A stretch of DNA of 64,000 bases. It comes from Amphritea atlantica. GTDB lineage: Bacteria > Pseudomonadota > Gammaproteobacteria > Pseudomonadales > Balneatricaceae. The stretch lies in NCBI RefSeq assembly GCF_900111095.1, contig NZ_FOGB01000001.1, forward strand, positions 372,001-436,000, given 5' to 3'. A model generated the notes under the pieces. The model ran no database searches and had not been told where the DNA came from. It saw only the letters and a program-made list of their open reading frames with translations. The position numbers and the translations under genes are program-made. This document shows positions 41,463 through 52,105 of the stretch, in pieces; position 1 is the first letter of the stretch; each line of letters opens with the position of its first letter.

Positions 41463-44400
41463 ATGCATGATTTATTGGGACTGACCAAATCTCAGATTAT
41501 CGATCTGATCAGCGAAAAGCTCTCTGCTCAGGCGAGCAAGAGTATGCAAGCATCGATGCAACTGTTCACACAAAAGTTTTTTAGTGTCGCTGCGCCGGAA
41601 GAGTTGCAGAGCCGTTCACTTGAATATCTCTGCGCTACAGCGTTGTCATACTGGCAACTGCTGCAGGATTACAAAGCACCAGACCCCGATGTCAGAGTTT
41701 TCAACCCCGACTACGAACAGCACGGCTGGCACTCAAACCATACGGTGATACAGGTTCACAATGTGGATGTGCCGTTTCTGGTGGATTCCGTCAGAATGGA
41801 ACTCAATCGTCGTGAGCTGGCGATACTGAGCATTAATAACTGTGTCCTGGCATGCGAACGAACCCGCACCCACAAGCTTAAAAATCTTAAATCGGCCCGT
41901 GAACGTGATGAAAATACTCAGGTTGAATCGCTGATCTATCTGGAGATTGAACGTCACTCCGATCAGGCAACTCTGGATGAGATACGTGATGGTCTGTTAA
42001 GAGTGCTGGCTGATGTGAAAGCCGTGGTCGATGATTTTCTGCCCATCAAAGAGAAAGGGCAGGAAATTAAAGAGGAGTTGCGGCTGCGTGATGCAAACAA
42101 CCCTGAGATTAAAGAGATCCGTAAACTGCTGGACTGGTTAATGGATGAGAACTTTATCTTCCAGGGCTATGAAGAGGTTGCTATTCGCCAGGAAGAGGGA
42201 AAGGTTTTTGCTGATACGGTTAAAGGTTCGCAACTGGGTACCCAGCGCAACACGACGGTATGTAAAGAGCTGAGTCATCTGGAACAGCAGTTTGTGCTGG
42301 CTGAGAAGGTGGCAATGTTCAGTAAAGATGTGGTGCGCTCCACGGTGCACCGGCCGGTGTACCGGGATCTGGTCATAATTAAGCGGTTTGATGAGCAGGG
42401 GCGGGTGTGCGGAGAGTGTCGTTTCTACGGCCTGTATACCTCTTCGGTCTTCCTGACCAATCCGTTGCGGATTCCTGTAGTGCGGCTGAAACTGATCAGT
42501 ATTCTTTCTGAGTGTGGTTTTGAACCGGGTGGTCACAGCCATAAAGCACTGGTGCAGATCCTGACCGATATGCCCCGGGAAGAGCTGATTCTGGCACAAA
42601 CCAGCGATCTGAAGCAGACCAGCTTTGGTATCTTTAATATGCAGGAGCGTCGTCGGGCCTGCCTGTTTGTCCGCCAGGATACCAGTAAGCGTTTTTATTC
42701 CTGCCTCTACTATATCCCCCGCGACCTGTATACCACCAAACTGCGAAACTCGGTATTAAACCTGCTGTATAAAGGGTTGCATGGGCGGGATTATGAAGCC
42801 AACTCTCAGATCTCTGAATCGGTTTTGTCCCGCACCCATTTCGTTATCTATGCGGATCCCGATCAGCAGGTTGAAGTTGATCTGAGAGCCATTGAAGCCA
42901 GGATTCTGGAGATTTCACGTTCCTGGGATGATGATCTGAATCTCAACCTGATTGAAACCTACGGCGAAGAGAAGGGCAGCCGCTTTGTCAACCGTTTCAG
43001 TGGTGGTTTCAGCTCTGCTTATAAAGAGAACTTCTCCACGGGTAACGGAGTGTATGATCTCCAGCATATCTCTTATCTGCAGTCGCCGGATGCGATTGCC
43101 ATGAGTTTTTACCGCTCATTTGAAGAAGCAGAGGGGATTCTGAAGTTTAAGCTGTTCAGTGTTGATCGTCCTCTGGTGTTGTCCGAAGTGATCCCGCTGT
43201 TGGAAAACCTGGGGCTTAAAGTGCTGAGTGAACACCCTTATGTGGTGACTGACCGGGATGGTAAACAGTTCTGGATCAGCGATTTCCGGGTTAGTTACGG
43301 ACCGCAGGCCGTGGTTGAGCTGGATAAGGTGAAAGTGATTCTGCAGGAAGCCTTTGCCAGAGTCTGGGATGGGCAGGCTGACAGTGATGAGTTTAACCGT
43401 CTGGTTATTTGCGGCAACCTCAACTGGCGTGAAGTCGCCATGCTGCGAGCCTATGGTCGCTATATTAAACAACTGCGTTTCGGCTTCTCTCAGCCGTTTC
43501 TGGCGGATGTTCTGGTGCGTAATGTTGACATTAGCCGGCAGTTGGTAGAGCTGTTCCGCTGCCGTTTTCAACCTGGCCAACAGAATCCTGGTCAGGAAGA
43601 GAAAATCGAGCAGAATATCCTCAGCGCGCTGGACGGGGTTAGCAGCCTTGATGATGATAAGATCCTGCGTCGCTTTATGGTGGTCATTAAAGCGACCCTG
43701 AGAACCAACTTTTACCAGCAGAAAGCAGGAGAAGATAAATCATACTTCTCTTTCAAAATTGATTCTCAGTCGATTCCGGATATTCCGCAACCGAAACCGA
43801 AGTTCGAAGTATTTATCTATTCACCCCGCATTGAAGGGGTACACCTGCGGGTGGGTAAAGTTGCCCGGGGTGGTCTGCGCTGGTCCGACCGGATGGAGGA
43901 TTATCGCACCGAGGTGCTGGGGCTGGTGAAAGCTCAGCAGGTGAAAAACTCGGTCATCGTACCGATGGGCGCCAAGGGCTGCTTTATCTGTAAGCGGATG
44001 CCGGATACCGCTGATCGGGAAGTGATTCAGGCCGAGGGTATCGAGTGTTATAAAACCTATATTCGCGGATTGCTGGATATCACCGATAACCTGATTGCCG
44101 GTGAAGTGGTTCACCCTGAATCGGTGGTGCGCCATGATGAGGATGACCCCTATCTGGTGGTTGCCGCAGATAAGGGCACCGCAACCTTCTCCGATATCGC
44201 TAACTCGATTTCCGAAGAGTATGGTTTCTGGCTGGGTGATGCGTTTGCGTCCGGCGGCAGTCAGGGGTACGACCATAAGGGAATGGGGATTACTGCCCGG
44301 GGGGCCTGGGAGTCGGTTAAACTTCACTTCCGGGAGAAGGGGGTCAACACTCAGTCTGAGCCGTTTACTGTGATTGGTATTGGTGATATGGCGGGTGATG

Positions 44401-46256
44401 TGTTTGGTAATGGTATGTTGCTCTCTGAAACGATCAGTCTGGTAGCGGCGTTTAACCACATGCATATCTTTATCGATCCCGATCCTGATGTTGCCAGCGC
44501 ATTTGTTGAACGGAAACGGATGTTTGAACTGCCACGATCCAGTTGGGCAGATTATAACAGCAAGCTGATCAGTAAAGGTGGAGGGGTGTTTGCCCGGTCG
44601 GCTAAATGGATCGATATTTCACCCCAGATGAAAAAGCGCTTTGCGATCTCCGCTGATCGCCTGGCCCCGAATGATCTGATCAACGCCTTGTTGAAAGCCC
44701 CCGTTGATATGTTGTGGAACGGCGGTATCGGAACCTACGTTAAAGCGACTCAGGAAAGCCATGCCGATGTTGGCGATAAAGCTAATGACAGCGTGCGGGT
44801 CAATGGTTGTGAGCTGAGATGCAAAGTGTTGGGCGAGGGAGGCAATCTGGGGTTCACCCAGTTAGGACGGATCGAATTTGCTCTCAATGGCGGTTCGTCT
44901 AACACCGACTTTATCGATAATGCCGGCGGTGTGGACTGTTCCGACCACGAAGTGAATATCAAGATTTTGCTGAATGAACTGGTCAGCCAGGGTGATATGA
45001 CGATGAAACAGCGTAATCAGCTGTTACGTGATATGACCGATGATGTCGCAGAGCTGGTGCTGAAAAACAACTACCGACAGGCGCAGGCACTGAATATCGC
45101 TGAGGCTTTTTCCCGGGAGTCCCTCGATGATTATATCCGCCTGATTAAAAGCCTGGAACGGGAGGGTAAACTGAATCCGGAGCTGGAGTTTTTACCCACG
45201 GAGAAACAGCTTATACAGCGCCGCGAGCAGGGGCAGGGGTTAACCCGGCCCGAGTTGTCAGTATTGATCTGTTATGCGCGGATTGAGTTGAAGCAGGCGC
45301 TGATTAATTCCTGGATTACCGAGGATGAAGGCTTTTCCAGAGAGATGGAGACGGCGTTTCCGGCGCGTTTGCTGAAGGAGTTTCCTGAGGCAATGCATAA
45401 CCACCGTCTGCATCGGGAGATTACCGCCACTCAGATCGCCAATGATCTGATTAACCGGATGGGAATCACCTTTGTAAATAACCTCAGTACGGCGATCGGT
45501 GTCAGCTATGCTCAGATCGCAGCGGCATATATGGCAGCCCGTGAGATCTTTAATATTGAGCATCAGTGGCAGCAGATTGAAGCACTGGACAATCAGATAC
45601 CAGCGGATCTGCAGGTTGCCATGATGCGGGACCTGATTCAGCTGCTTGGCCGGGGTACGCAGTGGTTGCTGAGACATCATCGTGACAGTCTCAGTATGCA
45701 GGGCTGTCTGGAGGTTTATAAACCAGCCATTGACCAGGTAGTGGTTTCTGATAAACAGATCCATAAAGTGATTCCAGCCGATCGTCTGAAGGAAAAATAT
45801 GAGAGTTATACCGGAGCGGGAACTCCGGGTCAGTTGGCAGCCTTCTGTGCCGCCAGTGAAAATATTTACTGGTTGCTGGATGTGATCGATGTTGCCCGCG
45901 AAACCAATGAGGATGTTGAGCAGGTAGCGAGCACCTATTTTGGTGTGGGGACCAGCCTCAATCTGATCTGGCTGGATAAGCAGATCCGTCAGTTTGTTGC
46001 GGTTAACCACTGGCAGGCACTGGCCAAAAACAGTTATCGGATTGAACTGGATAACCAGCATCGGGCACTGACACTGAAAGTTCTGCAGACAGGGGAGCCG
46101 GGAAGTAGTGTCAAACAGCGGCTGGAGCGCTGGCAGCAGGAGCGGGCGGTGCATCTGGAGCGTTGGCATTACACGCTCAAGGATATTCAGAATACCAAAC
46201 TGATTGACTGCTCGATTTTCGCAGTGGCGCTGAGTGTGCTGCTCGAACTTCGTTAA
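41463..46256 (+). CDS. gdhB: NAD-specific glutamate dehydrogenase, large (GDH180) type
   Basis: ATG 41463 (GGAG ten bases upstream) gives 1597 residues, the usual size for this class; an in-frame TTG at 41385 would add 26 residues without support. The N-terminal third holds ACT-like regulatory domains; the catalytic core contains VARGGLRWSDRMEDYRTEVL, the lysine motif VKNSVIVPMGAKGCF, and GIGDMAGDVFGNGMLLS of the nucleotide-binding part. It deaminates glutamate to 2-oxoglutarate with NAD+. It fits with PutP/PutA downstream, completing proline to 2-oxoglutarate. A terminator follows directly. Confidence 0.95.
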   Translation: MHDLLGLTKSQIIDLISEKLSAQASKSMQASMQLFTQKFFSVAAPEELQSRSLEYLCATALSYWQLLQDYKAPDPDVRVFNPDYEQHGWHSNHTVIQVHNVDVPFLVDSVRMELNRRELAILSINNCVLACERTRTHKLKNLKSARERDENTQVESLIYLEIERHSDQATLDEIRDGLLRVLADVKAVVDDFLPIKEKGQEIKEELRLRDANNPEIKEIRKLLDWLMDENFIFQGYEEVAIRQEEGKVFADTVKGSQLGTQRNTTVCKELSHLEQQFVLAEKVAMFSKDVVRSTVHRPVYRDLVIIKRFDEQGRVCGECRFYGLYTSSVFLTNPLRIPVVRLKLISILSECGFEPGGHSHKALVQILTDMPREELILAQTSDLKQTSFGIFNMQERRRACLFVRQDTSKRFYSCLYYIPRDLYTTKLRNSVLNLLYKGLHGRDYEANSQISESVLSRTHFVIYADPDQQVEVDLRAIEARILEISRSWDDDLNLNLIETYGEEKGSRFVNRFSGGFSSAYKENFSTGNGVYDLQHISYLQSPDAIAMSFYRSFEEAEGILKFKLFSVDRPLVLSEVIPLLENLGLKVLSEHPYVVTDRDGKQFWISDFRVSYGPQAVVELDKVKVILQEAFARVWDGQADSDEFNRLVICGNLNWREVAMLRAYGRYIKQLRFGFSQPFLADVLVRNVDISRQLVELFRCRFQPGQQNPGQEEKIEQNILSALDGVSSLDDDKILRRFMVVIKATLRTNFYQQKAGEDKSYFSFKIDSQSIPDIPQPKPKFEVFIYSPRIEGVHLRVGKVARGGLRWSDRMEDYRTEVLGLVKAQQVKNSVIVPMGAKGCFICKRMPDTADREVIQAEGIECYKTYIRGLLDITDNLIAGEVVHPESVVRHDEDDPYLVVAADKGTATFSDIANSISEEYGFWLGDAFASGGSQGYDHKGMGITARGAWESVKLHFREKGVNTQSEPFTVIGIGDMAGDVFGNGMLLSETISLVAAFNHMHIFIDPDPDVASAFVERKRMFELPRSSWADYNSKLISKGGGVFARSAKWIDISPQMKKRFAISADRLAPNDLINALLKAPVDMLWNGGIGTYVKATQESHADVGDKANDSVRVNGCELRCKVLGEGGNLGFTQLGRIEFALNGGSSNTDFIDNAGGVDCSDHEVNIKILLNELVSQGDMTMKQRNQLLRDMTDDVAELVLKNNYRQAQALNIAEAFSRESLDDYIRLIKSLEREGKLNPELEFLPTEKQLIQRREQGQGLTRPELSVLICYARIELKQALINSWITEDEGFSREMETAFPARLLKEFPEAMHNHRLHREITATQIANDLINRMGITFVNNLSTAIGVSYAQIAAAYMAAREIFNIEHQWQQIEALDNQIPADLQVAMMRDLIQLLGRGTQWLLRHHRDSLSMQGCLEVYKPAIDQVVVSDKQIHKVIPADRLKEKYESYTGAGTPGQLAAFCAASENIYWLLDVIDVARETNEDVEQVASTYFGVGTSLNLIWLDKQIRQFVAVNHWQALAKNSYRIELDNQHRALTLKVLQTGEPGSSVKQRLERWQQERAVHLERWHYTLKDIQNTKLIDCSIFAVALSVLLELR

Positions 46257-46271
46257 CGCAACCATCATTGT

Positions 46272-46309
46272 AAAAAGCGGGGTCGGCATCTGTCGGCTCC
46301 GCTTTTTTT
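46272..46309 (+). terminator. Terminator of the glutamate dehydrogenase gene
   Basis: AAAAAGCGG and CCGCTTTTTT arms, with an inner imperfect GTCGGC/GTCGGC-containing loop, begin 15 bases after the stop codon. Confidence 0.8.
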
Positions 46310-46687
46310 ATGTCTGAAAAGCAGGTGTCTGTGATGCGGTACTCTGTTTGAATAAAAACCTACAAAATCTCACTTAAATAAAAGGATGTTCTTTTATTTT
46401 TGTTTAAATAGGAAAAAAGGCTGCTTTTTGTTCTGTAAGCTATGTCGCTTCACTGTCTGCATTTGGGTACTACATAGTATCGCAGCACAGACTCTGTGTT
46501 TCAGCGTTTGCTCACTGAGGTGGCAGATGGGGGGAAGCAGGCTTTCTGAGCCTGTCTGAAACATACAAAATGCCGGTGGCGATACCGGTTATAACAATAA
46601 TTGAATCTGCAACCTGTGCACTGTACGGCTATGTAGTTTGCCAGCGCAGATGTGGTTAGCAGATTCTAAAATCGATGAGGCTTATGC
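46310..46687. promoter_or_regulatory. Upstream control region of putP with AT-rich dyad
   Basis: This 378-base gap contains a perfect inverted repeat AAATAAAAG (46376-46384) / CTTTTATTT (46391-46399) and the 12-mer TTTTTGTTTAAA (46397-46408), which also occurs upstream of putA. AT-rich dyads of this sort suit an Lrp-type regulator. No clear promoter pair and no small gene could be supported in the rest. Confidence 0.5.
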
Positions 46688-48157
46688 ATGATAATAACAC
46701 TGACCTTTATTATCTATCTGGTTCTGATGTTGGCGATAGGGGTTGTTGCTTATCGTCGCACCAAGGATCTTTCTGATTATGTACTGGGGGGGCGGAATCT
46801 CGGAGCATTTCCCAGTGCGCTGAGTGCCGGTGCATCCGATATGAGTGGCTGGCTACTGATGGGGTTGCCAGGTTATGCAATGTCTGCAGGTTATGGATCG
46901 TTCTGGCTGGCGGGTGGTCTGCTGGTGGGGACATGGCTGAACTGGCTGATCGTTGCGCAGCGACTGAGGGTCTATTCCGCGCAGGCTGAAGATTCGCTGA
47001 CGTTGCCAGCATTTTTCGAAAAGCGTTTTAATGACAGCAGCCGCAGTCTTCGTGTCGTATCGGCCTTCTTTGTATTGGTTTTTTTCCTGTTTTACACCAG
47101 CTCAGGCCTGGTTGCAGGTGGCAAGCTGTTTGAAACAGTATTCGGATTCGATTATACCCTGGCGGTATTGCTGGGCGCTGTTGCTGTTATCTCCTATACG
47201 CTGTTTGGCGGTTATCTGGCGGTTTGCTGGACCGATGTGGTGCAGGGCCTGCTGATGGTTGGCGCCCTGTTGCTGGTACCTCTGTTTGCCATTGGTGAGC
47301 TGGGGGGGATGAGCCAGACGCTGGCGGCCGTCAACGCCAAAAATCCTGAATTGTTGAATATGTTTACCGAGGCGGATGGCAGCTCTATCACGCTTATCGG
47401 TACGTTGTCGCTGCTGGGCTGGGGACTGGGTTATTTTGGTCAGCCTCACATTCTGGCGCGATTTAAGGGGATTTCCAGCAAAGACGCTGTTCCCTCCGCC
47501 CGTCGCATTGCGGTTATCTGGTCAGCTTTTTCCATGGCTGGGGCTTGCCTGATCGGGCTGGCAGCCATCGGTTATCTGCCTGATGGTCTGGGGGATAATG
47601 AGACCGTCTTTATGGTTATGGTTGATGCGCTGTTCCATCCGCTGATTGCCGGGATTCTGTTGGCGGCAATTCTGGCGGCCGTTATGAGTACTGCAGACTC
47701 TCAGCTGCTGGTGTCCTCCTCTGCACTGGCTGAGGACTTTTATAAAGCCCTGTTCAATCAGGAAGCTTCCCAGGAAAAACTGGTCATGGTTGGTCGTTTT
47801 GCGGTGATTGCGATAGCGGTTATTGCGACTTTCTTTGCGCTGGATAAAGATTCCAAGGTGCTGAGTCTGGTGTCTTACGCCTGGGCTGGTTTTGGGGCTG
47901 CTTTTGGCCCGGCCCTGATTATGTCGCTGTACTGGAAACGTATGAACACGGCAGGAGCGTTGGCGGGGATTATTGTCGGTGGTGTCACAGTTGTGGTATG
48001 GAAGCAGCTGACTGGCGGATGGTTTGATCTGTATGAGATTATTCCTGGCGTTGTATTCGCGTTCATCGCTATTGTTGTTGCAACTCTGGCGACAGCGGCT
48101 CCGGCCCGATCCGTGACTGAGCGTTTTGAAAGTGTCGTAGCGGAAATAAAAGACTAG
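46688..48157 (+). CDS. putP: Sodium/proline symporter
   Basis: 489 residues, solute:sodium symporter family. Clear PutP features: YVLGGRNLGAFPSALSAGAS, DMSGWLLMGLPGYAMSAGYG, GYFGQPHILARFKGI, and ILAAVMSTADSQLLVSSSAL with Na+-binding serines. Thirteen membrane helices are expected. It takes up proline with Na+ for the PutA enzyme encoded downstream. Start ATG 46688 follows GAGGCTT. A terminator separates it from putA, so the two genes are independent units with shared upstream motif. Confidence 0.95.
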   Translation: MIITLTFIIYLVLMLAIGVVAYRRTKDLSDYVLGGRNLGAFPSALSAGASDMSGWLLMGLPGYAMSAGYGSFWLAGGLLVGTWLNWLIVAQRLRVYSAQAEDSLTLPAFFEKRFNDSSRSLRVVSAFFVLVFFLFYTSSGLVAGGKLFETVFGFDYTLAVLLGAVAVISYTLFGGYLAVCWTDVVQGLLMVGALLLVPLFAIGELGGMSQTLAAVNAKNPELLNMFTEADGSSITLIGTLSLLGWGLGYFGQPHILARFKGISSKDAVPSARRIAVIWSAFSMAGACLIGLAAIGYLPDGLGDNETVFMVMVDALFHPLIAGILLAAILAAVMSTADSQLLVSSSALAEDFYKALFNQEASQEKLVMVGRFAVIAIAVIATFFALDKDSKVLSLVSYAWAGFGAAFGPALIMSLYWKRMNTAGALAGIIVGGVTVVVWKQLTGGWFDLYEIIPGVVFAFIAIVVATLATAAPARSVTERFESVVAEIKD

Positions 48158-48175
48158 ACTTATTCTGAATAGCAT

Positions 48176-48199
48176 AAAGCCCCATTAGGGGCTTTTTTT
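48176..48199 (+). terminator. Terminator of putP
   Basis: AAAGCCCC-ATTA-GGGGCTTT hairpin running into seven T, 18 bases after the putP stop codon. Confidence 0.88.
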
Positions 48200-48279
48200 A
48201 TGTCTATAAGATGTTTTTTAACGTGATTCTTTAGGGTTAATTGTCTAAATATTTTTTACTTAACGAGACTTAATTTTTG

Positions 48280-48291
48280 TTTTTGTTTAAA
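48280..48291. promoter_or_regulatory. TTTTTGTTTAAA motif upstream of putA, shared with putP
   Basis: The same 12-mer lies upstream of putP (46397-46408). It sits in a very AT-rich ~180-base leader region (48200-48380) that also contains TTAATTTTTG and ATTACTTAAAAAATAT. PutA here lacks a DNA-binding domain, so another regulator must act; the Lrp-type protein at 40704 is a candidate. Confidence 0.45.
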
Positions 48292-48455
48292 AAATATGAC
48301 AATTACTTAAAAAATATAACTTTATAGTGAAAACGACTTTATGGGACTGTTTAGAATGGGGTACATGAATCGTTCTTGCAATGAAAATGGGTAAATACGC
48401 AAACAGCAGAACCAGAGCAGAGCTGTTTTCAAGCAGATTTTTAAAAGGTGAAACT

Positions 48456-51400
48456 ATGACAAAAACAACTGACCAGTGCCGTACCGAAATACGTGAGCAC
48501 TACCTTGCAAACGAGACTCAGGTTATCCGTGGTCTTATGGCAAATGCGCGTATGACAGCAGAAGATCGTAAGCAGATCTCTGCCAATGCTGCGCAACTGG
48601 TAACCACAGTTCGTAATGAAAGTTCGCCTTCGATGATGGAAAAATTTCTGGGTGAATACGGCCTCACCACCAAAGAGGGTGTGGCTCTGATGTGTCTGGC
48701 GGAAGCACTGCTGCGGGTGCCTGACTCAATGACAATCGATGCGTTGATTGAAGATAAAGTGGCATCGGGTAACTGGGGCGAGCACCTGGGTAAATCCAAA
48801 TCTTCACTGGTGAACTCCTCAACCTGGGCGTTGTTGCTGACGGGTAAGCTGATTGCGCCTGCTGAAGATAAAGGAGTTACGCAGACGCTACGCGCCATGG
48901 TTAAGCGCCTGGGTGAGCCCGTTGTGCGTACTGCCGTGGGCCAGGCGATGAAAGAGCTGGGCCGCCAGTTTGTACTCGGCCGTACGATTGAGGAAGCGAC
49001 CAAGAATGCCCGTAAGCTGGAAAAACAGGGTTATTCCTATTCTTACGATATGCTCGGTGAAGCCGCGCGTACCGATGCCGATGCACTGCGCTATCATCAG
49101 GCATACAGTGTTGCTATCGGGAAGCTGGCTCCGGCGTGCATCCACTCTGATATCCGCATGAATCCGGGGATCTCTGTTAAGCTTTCTGCGCTGCATGCCC
49201 GCTATGAGTTTGGTCAGAGAGAACGGGTGATGACTGAACTGGTTGAACGTACTAAAACCCTGGCCCTGCAGGCGAAAGAAGCTAACATGGGCTTCAATAT
49301 CGATGCTGAAGAGCAGGACCGTCTGGATCTGTCGCTGGATATTATCGAAGCGGTTTTGTCCGATGAGGCTCTGGCTGGCTGGGATGGCTTTGGTATTGTG
49401 GTACAGGCTTTCGGCCCCCGTGCCTCTTTTGTGCTTGACTGGCTTTATGCCCTGGCGACCCGCCTGGATCGTAAAATTATGGTGCGTCTGGTGAAGGGGG
49501 CTTATTGGGATGCTGAGATTAAGCGCTCTCAGGAGTTGGGTCTGGATGGTTTTCCGGTGTTCACCCGGAAGGTCAACTCCGATGTCTCCTATCTGTGTTG
49601 CGCCGAAAAACTGTTGGCGATGACCGATCGCATTTATCCGCAATTTGCCACTCACAATGCTCACTCTGTATCCGGTATTCTGCATCTGGCCCGTGATCTG
49701 GATAACAAGCAGTTTGAGTTTCAGCGCCTGCACGGCATGGGTGAATCATTGCACGATACGGTGTTGAAGGGTGAAGGTACCCGTTGCCGTATCTATGCAC
49801 CGGTAGGTGCTCACCGTGATCTGCTGGCTTATCTGGTACGCCGGCTGTTGGAAAACGGTGCAAACAGCTCGTTCGTCAACCAGATTGTCGATACCCGGAT
49901 TAAACCTGAAGATATCGCCCGTGATCCGTTTTCTGTGGTTGAAGCGATGGGAGAGAATATCAGCAGTACTGCTATCTCCCGCCCGGTTGCTCTGTTTGGC
50001 GACAAGCGTAAGAATGCGAAGGGCTGGGATATTACCGATCCGGTAGCCATTGCCGAGCTTGAGGCGCAACAGGCTCAATTCAAAACCGCACAGTGGCATG
50101 CTGCCCCGGTGATTGCAGGTGCTTCACAGGGGGGCGAAAGCAGTGCAGATTATAACCCTGCATTGCCTGAAGACTGTGTCGGTCAGGTAGTGACTGCATC
50201 CCCTGAAGATATTGAAACGGCAATTGTCGCCGCTCAGAATGGCTATGCAAGCTGGTCACAGAAAAGTGCTTCAGAACGCGCTGATTGCCTGCGTAAAGTG
50301 GCTGATCTGTTTGAGCAGAATGCACCGGAACTGTTTACACTGGCAACCCGTGAAGCGGGTAAAACCCTGCGTGATGCCGTAGGCGAAGTGCGTGAAGCGG
50401 TGGATTTTGCCCGTTTCTATGCCAATGAAGCTGAGCGTAATGAGTCCGCCGGTGAAGCGCGTGGTGTGATTACCTGTATCTCTCCCTGGAACTTCCCGCT
50501 GGCTATCTTCTCCGGTCAGGTGCTGGCTGCTATCGCTGCCGGAAATGCCGTTCTGGCTAAGCCCGCTGATCAGACGCCTTTGATTGCAGCCCGGGCCGTT
50601 GAGCTGATGCATGAGGCCGGGATTCCTGCCGATGTGATCCAGTTGCTGCCGGGTAGTGGTGTTGCTGTCGGCGCCCCGCTGACCTCTGATAGCCGTATCG
50701 CGGGTGTCTGCTTTACCGGATCTACGGTAACGGCACAGCGGATCAACCGGGTGATGGCGGAAAATATGGCTCCTGACGCACCGCTGGTGGCTGAAACCGG
50801 TGGTATGAACGCCATGATCGTCGATTCCACTGCACTGCCTGAACAGGTCGTACGTGATGTTCTGGCGTCCTCTTTTCAGAGTGCCGGACAGCGCTGTTCC
50901 GCGCTGCGGGTTCTCTATCTGCAGAAAGATATTGCTGACAACCTGCTGGAGATGCTGTTCGGTGCGATGGATGAGTTGCGACTGGGTGATCCCGCACTGC
51001 TGAGCACTGATGTAGGCCCGGTCATCGATCAGGCTGCAAAAGCTAAGATAGAGGCTCATTGCGCCAAGTATGCGGCCAGGGGACGGGTCCTGAAATCTCT
51101 CTCAATCCCCGAGCAGGGGCTGTTTGTCGCACCAACCGTCATCAAACTCGACAGTATCTCTGAACTGGAGGAGGAGATCTTCGGACCGGTGCTGCATGTT
51201 GTTACCTTTGAGGCAGAGAATATCAATAAAGTGGTCGATGCGATTAACGCCACCGGGTACGGTCTGACCTTTGGTCTGCATACCCGGGTTGATAACCGTG
51301 TAGCGCAGATCTGCAACCGTATCAGGGTCGGTAACATCTATGTTAACCGTAACCAGATTGGGGCCATTGTGGGATCCCAGCCATTTGGTGGCGAAGGCTT

Positions 51401-52079
51401 GTCCGGCACCGGACCAAAAGCAGGTGGGCCTGAGTACGTGAAGCGCTTTATGCAGACTGAAACTGCTGCACCGGTACCGTCTAAGCTGATTCCGGCGGTT
51501 ACCGCGGGGGCCCTGCAACCGGCCATCGATAGCCTGAACAATAGTAAGTGGGCTATGGATACCCGCCGGATTGAGAAGCTTAAAGAGTTGTTCAACGGGG
51601 CAGATATCCTGTTCTCTTCACTGGAGCATGAACCCCAGCCAATGCCCGGACCGACCGGGGAGCTTAATGTGCTTTCCACCCATGCCAGAGGCACTGTGCT
51701 CTGTCTCGGACCAGATCTGAAAAGTGCTATGCATCATGCGCTTCTGGCTCTGTCACAGGGTAATGCCGTTGTGGTTATCGCTCCCGGGGCTGAGGCCGAA
51801 TGTCAGGCCGCTATCGCCGGTGGTTTACCGGTCCGTGCGATCAGTGGGTTAGTGGAGCCTCAGGCTTTGGCGACAGTATCCGGGTTCGCTGCGGTTGCCA
51901 GCTGTGCCGACACGGCTGTTCTGCAAGCTTACCGTGTAGCTCTGGCGTCCCGTGACGGGGTATTAATCCCCCTGATTACTGAGCGTAATGCATCTGAGCG
52001 TTTCACTCTCGAACGCCACCTCTGTATTGATACTACTGCTGCAGGGGGGAACGCCAGTCTGATCGCAGCATCTGAGTAA
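48456..52079 (+). CDS. putA: Bifunctional proline dehydrogenase / L-glutamate gamma-semialdehyde dehydrogenase
   Basis: ATG 48456 with AAAAGGTG upstream gives 1207 residues; the 25 codons before it in frame have no ribosome site. PRODH barrel motifs include DAEEQDRLDLSLDII, MVRLVKGAYWDAEIKRSQE, FATHNAHSV and RLHGMGESLHD. The aldehyde dehydrogenase half has CISPWNFPLAIF, FTGSTVTAQRI, ETGGMNAMIVDST and catalytic cysteine in SAGQRCSALRVL. A ~170-residue C-terminal domain follows, as in long bifunctional PutAs. The ribbon-helix-helix DNA-binding domain of trifunctional PutA is absent. It oxidises proline to glutamate, with electrons passed to quinone. Confidence 0.95.
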   Translation: MTKTTDQCRTEIREHYLANETQVIRGLMANARMTAEDRKQISANAAQLVTTVRNESSPSMMEKFLGEYGLTTKEGVALMCLAEALLRVPDSMTIDALIEDKVASGNWGEHLGKSKSSLVNSSTWALLLTGKLIAPAEDKGVTQTLRAMVKRLGEPVVRTAVGQAMKELGRQFVLGRTIEEATKNARKLEKQGYSYSYDMLGEAARTDADALRYHQAYSVAIGKLAPACIHSDIRMNPGISVKLSALHARYEFGQRERVMTELVERTKTLALQAKEANMGFNIDAEEQDRLDLSLDIIEAVLSDEALAGWDGFGIVVQAFGPRASFVLDWLYALATRLDRKIMVRLVKGAYWDAEIKRSQELGLDGFPVFTRKVNSDVSYLCCAEKLLAMTDRIYPQFATHNAHSVSGILHLARDLDNKQFEFQRLHGMGESLHDTVLKGEGTRCRIYAPVGAHRDLLAYLVRRLLENGANSSFVNQIVDTRIKPEDIARDPFSVVEAMGENISSTAISRPVALFGDKRKNAKGWDITDPVAIAELEAQQAQFKTAQWHAAPVIAGASQGGESSADYNPALPEDCVGQVVTASPEDIETAIVAAQNGYASWSQKSASERADCLRKVADLFEQNAPELFTLATREAGKTLRDAVGEVREAVDFARFYANEAERNESAGEARGVITCISPWNFPLAIFSGQVLAAIAAGNAVLAKPADQTPLIAARAVELMHEAGIPADVIQLLPGSGVAVGAPLTSDSRIAGVCFTGSTVTAQRINRVMAENMAPDAPLVAETGGMNAMIVDSTALPEQVVRDVLASSFQSAGQRCSALRVLYLQKDIADNLLEMLFGAMDELRLGDPALLSTDVGPVIDQAAKAKIEAHCAKYAARGRVLKSLSIPEQGLFVAPTVIKLDSISELEEEIFGPVLHVVTFEAENINKVVDAINATGYGLTFGLHTRVDNRVAQICNRIRVGNIYVNRNQIGAIVGSQPFGGEGLSGTGPKAGGPEYVKRFMQTETAAPVPSKLIPAVTAGALQPAIDSLNNSKWAMDTRRIEKLKELFNGADILFSSLEHEPQPMPGPTGELNVLSTHARGTVLCLGPDLKSAMHHALLALSQGNAVVVIAPGAEAECQAAIAGGLPVRAISGLVEPQALATVSGFAAVASCADTAVLQAYRVALASRDGVLIPLITERNASERFTLERHLCIDTTAAGGNASLIAASE

Positions 52080-52105
52080 CTCACGGCTGCTCAGGTGATC
52101 TCTCA

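Noticed and set aside
45258-46289. 343-codon minus-strand open frame
   Set aside because: Antisense to the glutamate dehydrogenase coding region, with no recognisable domain; a product of coding-strand codon bias.
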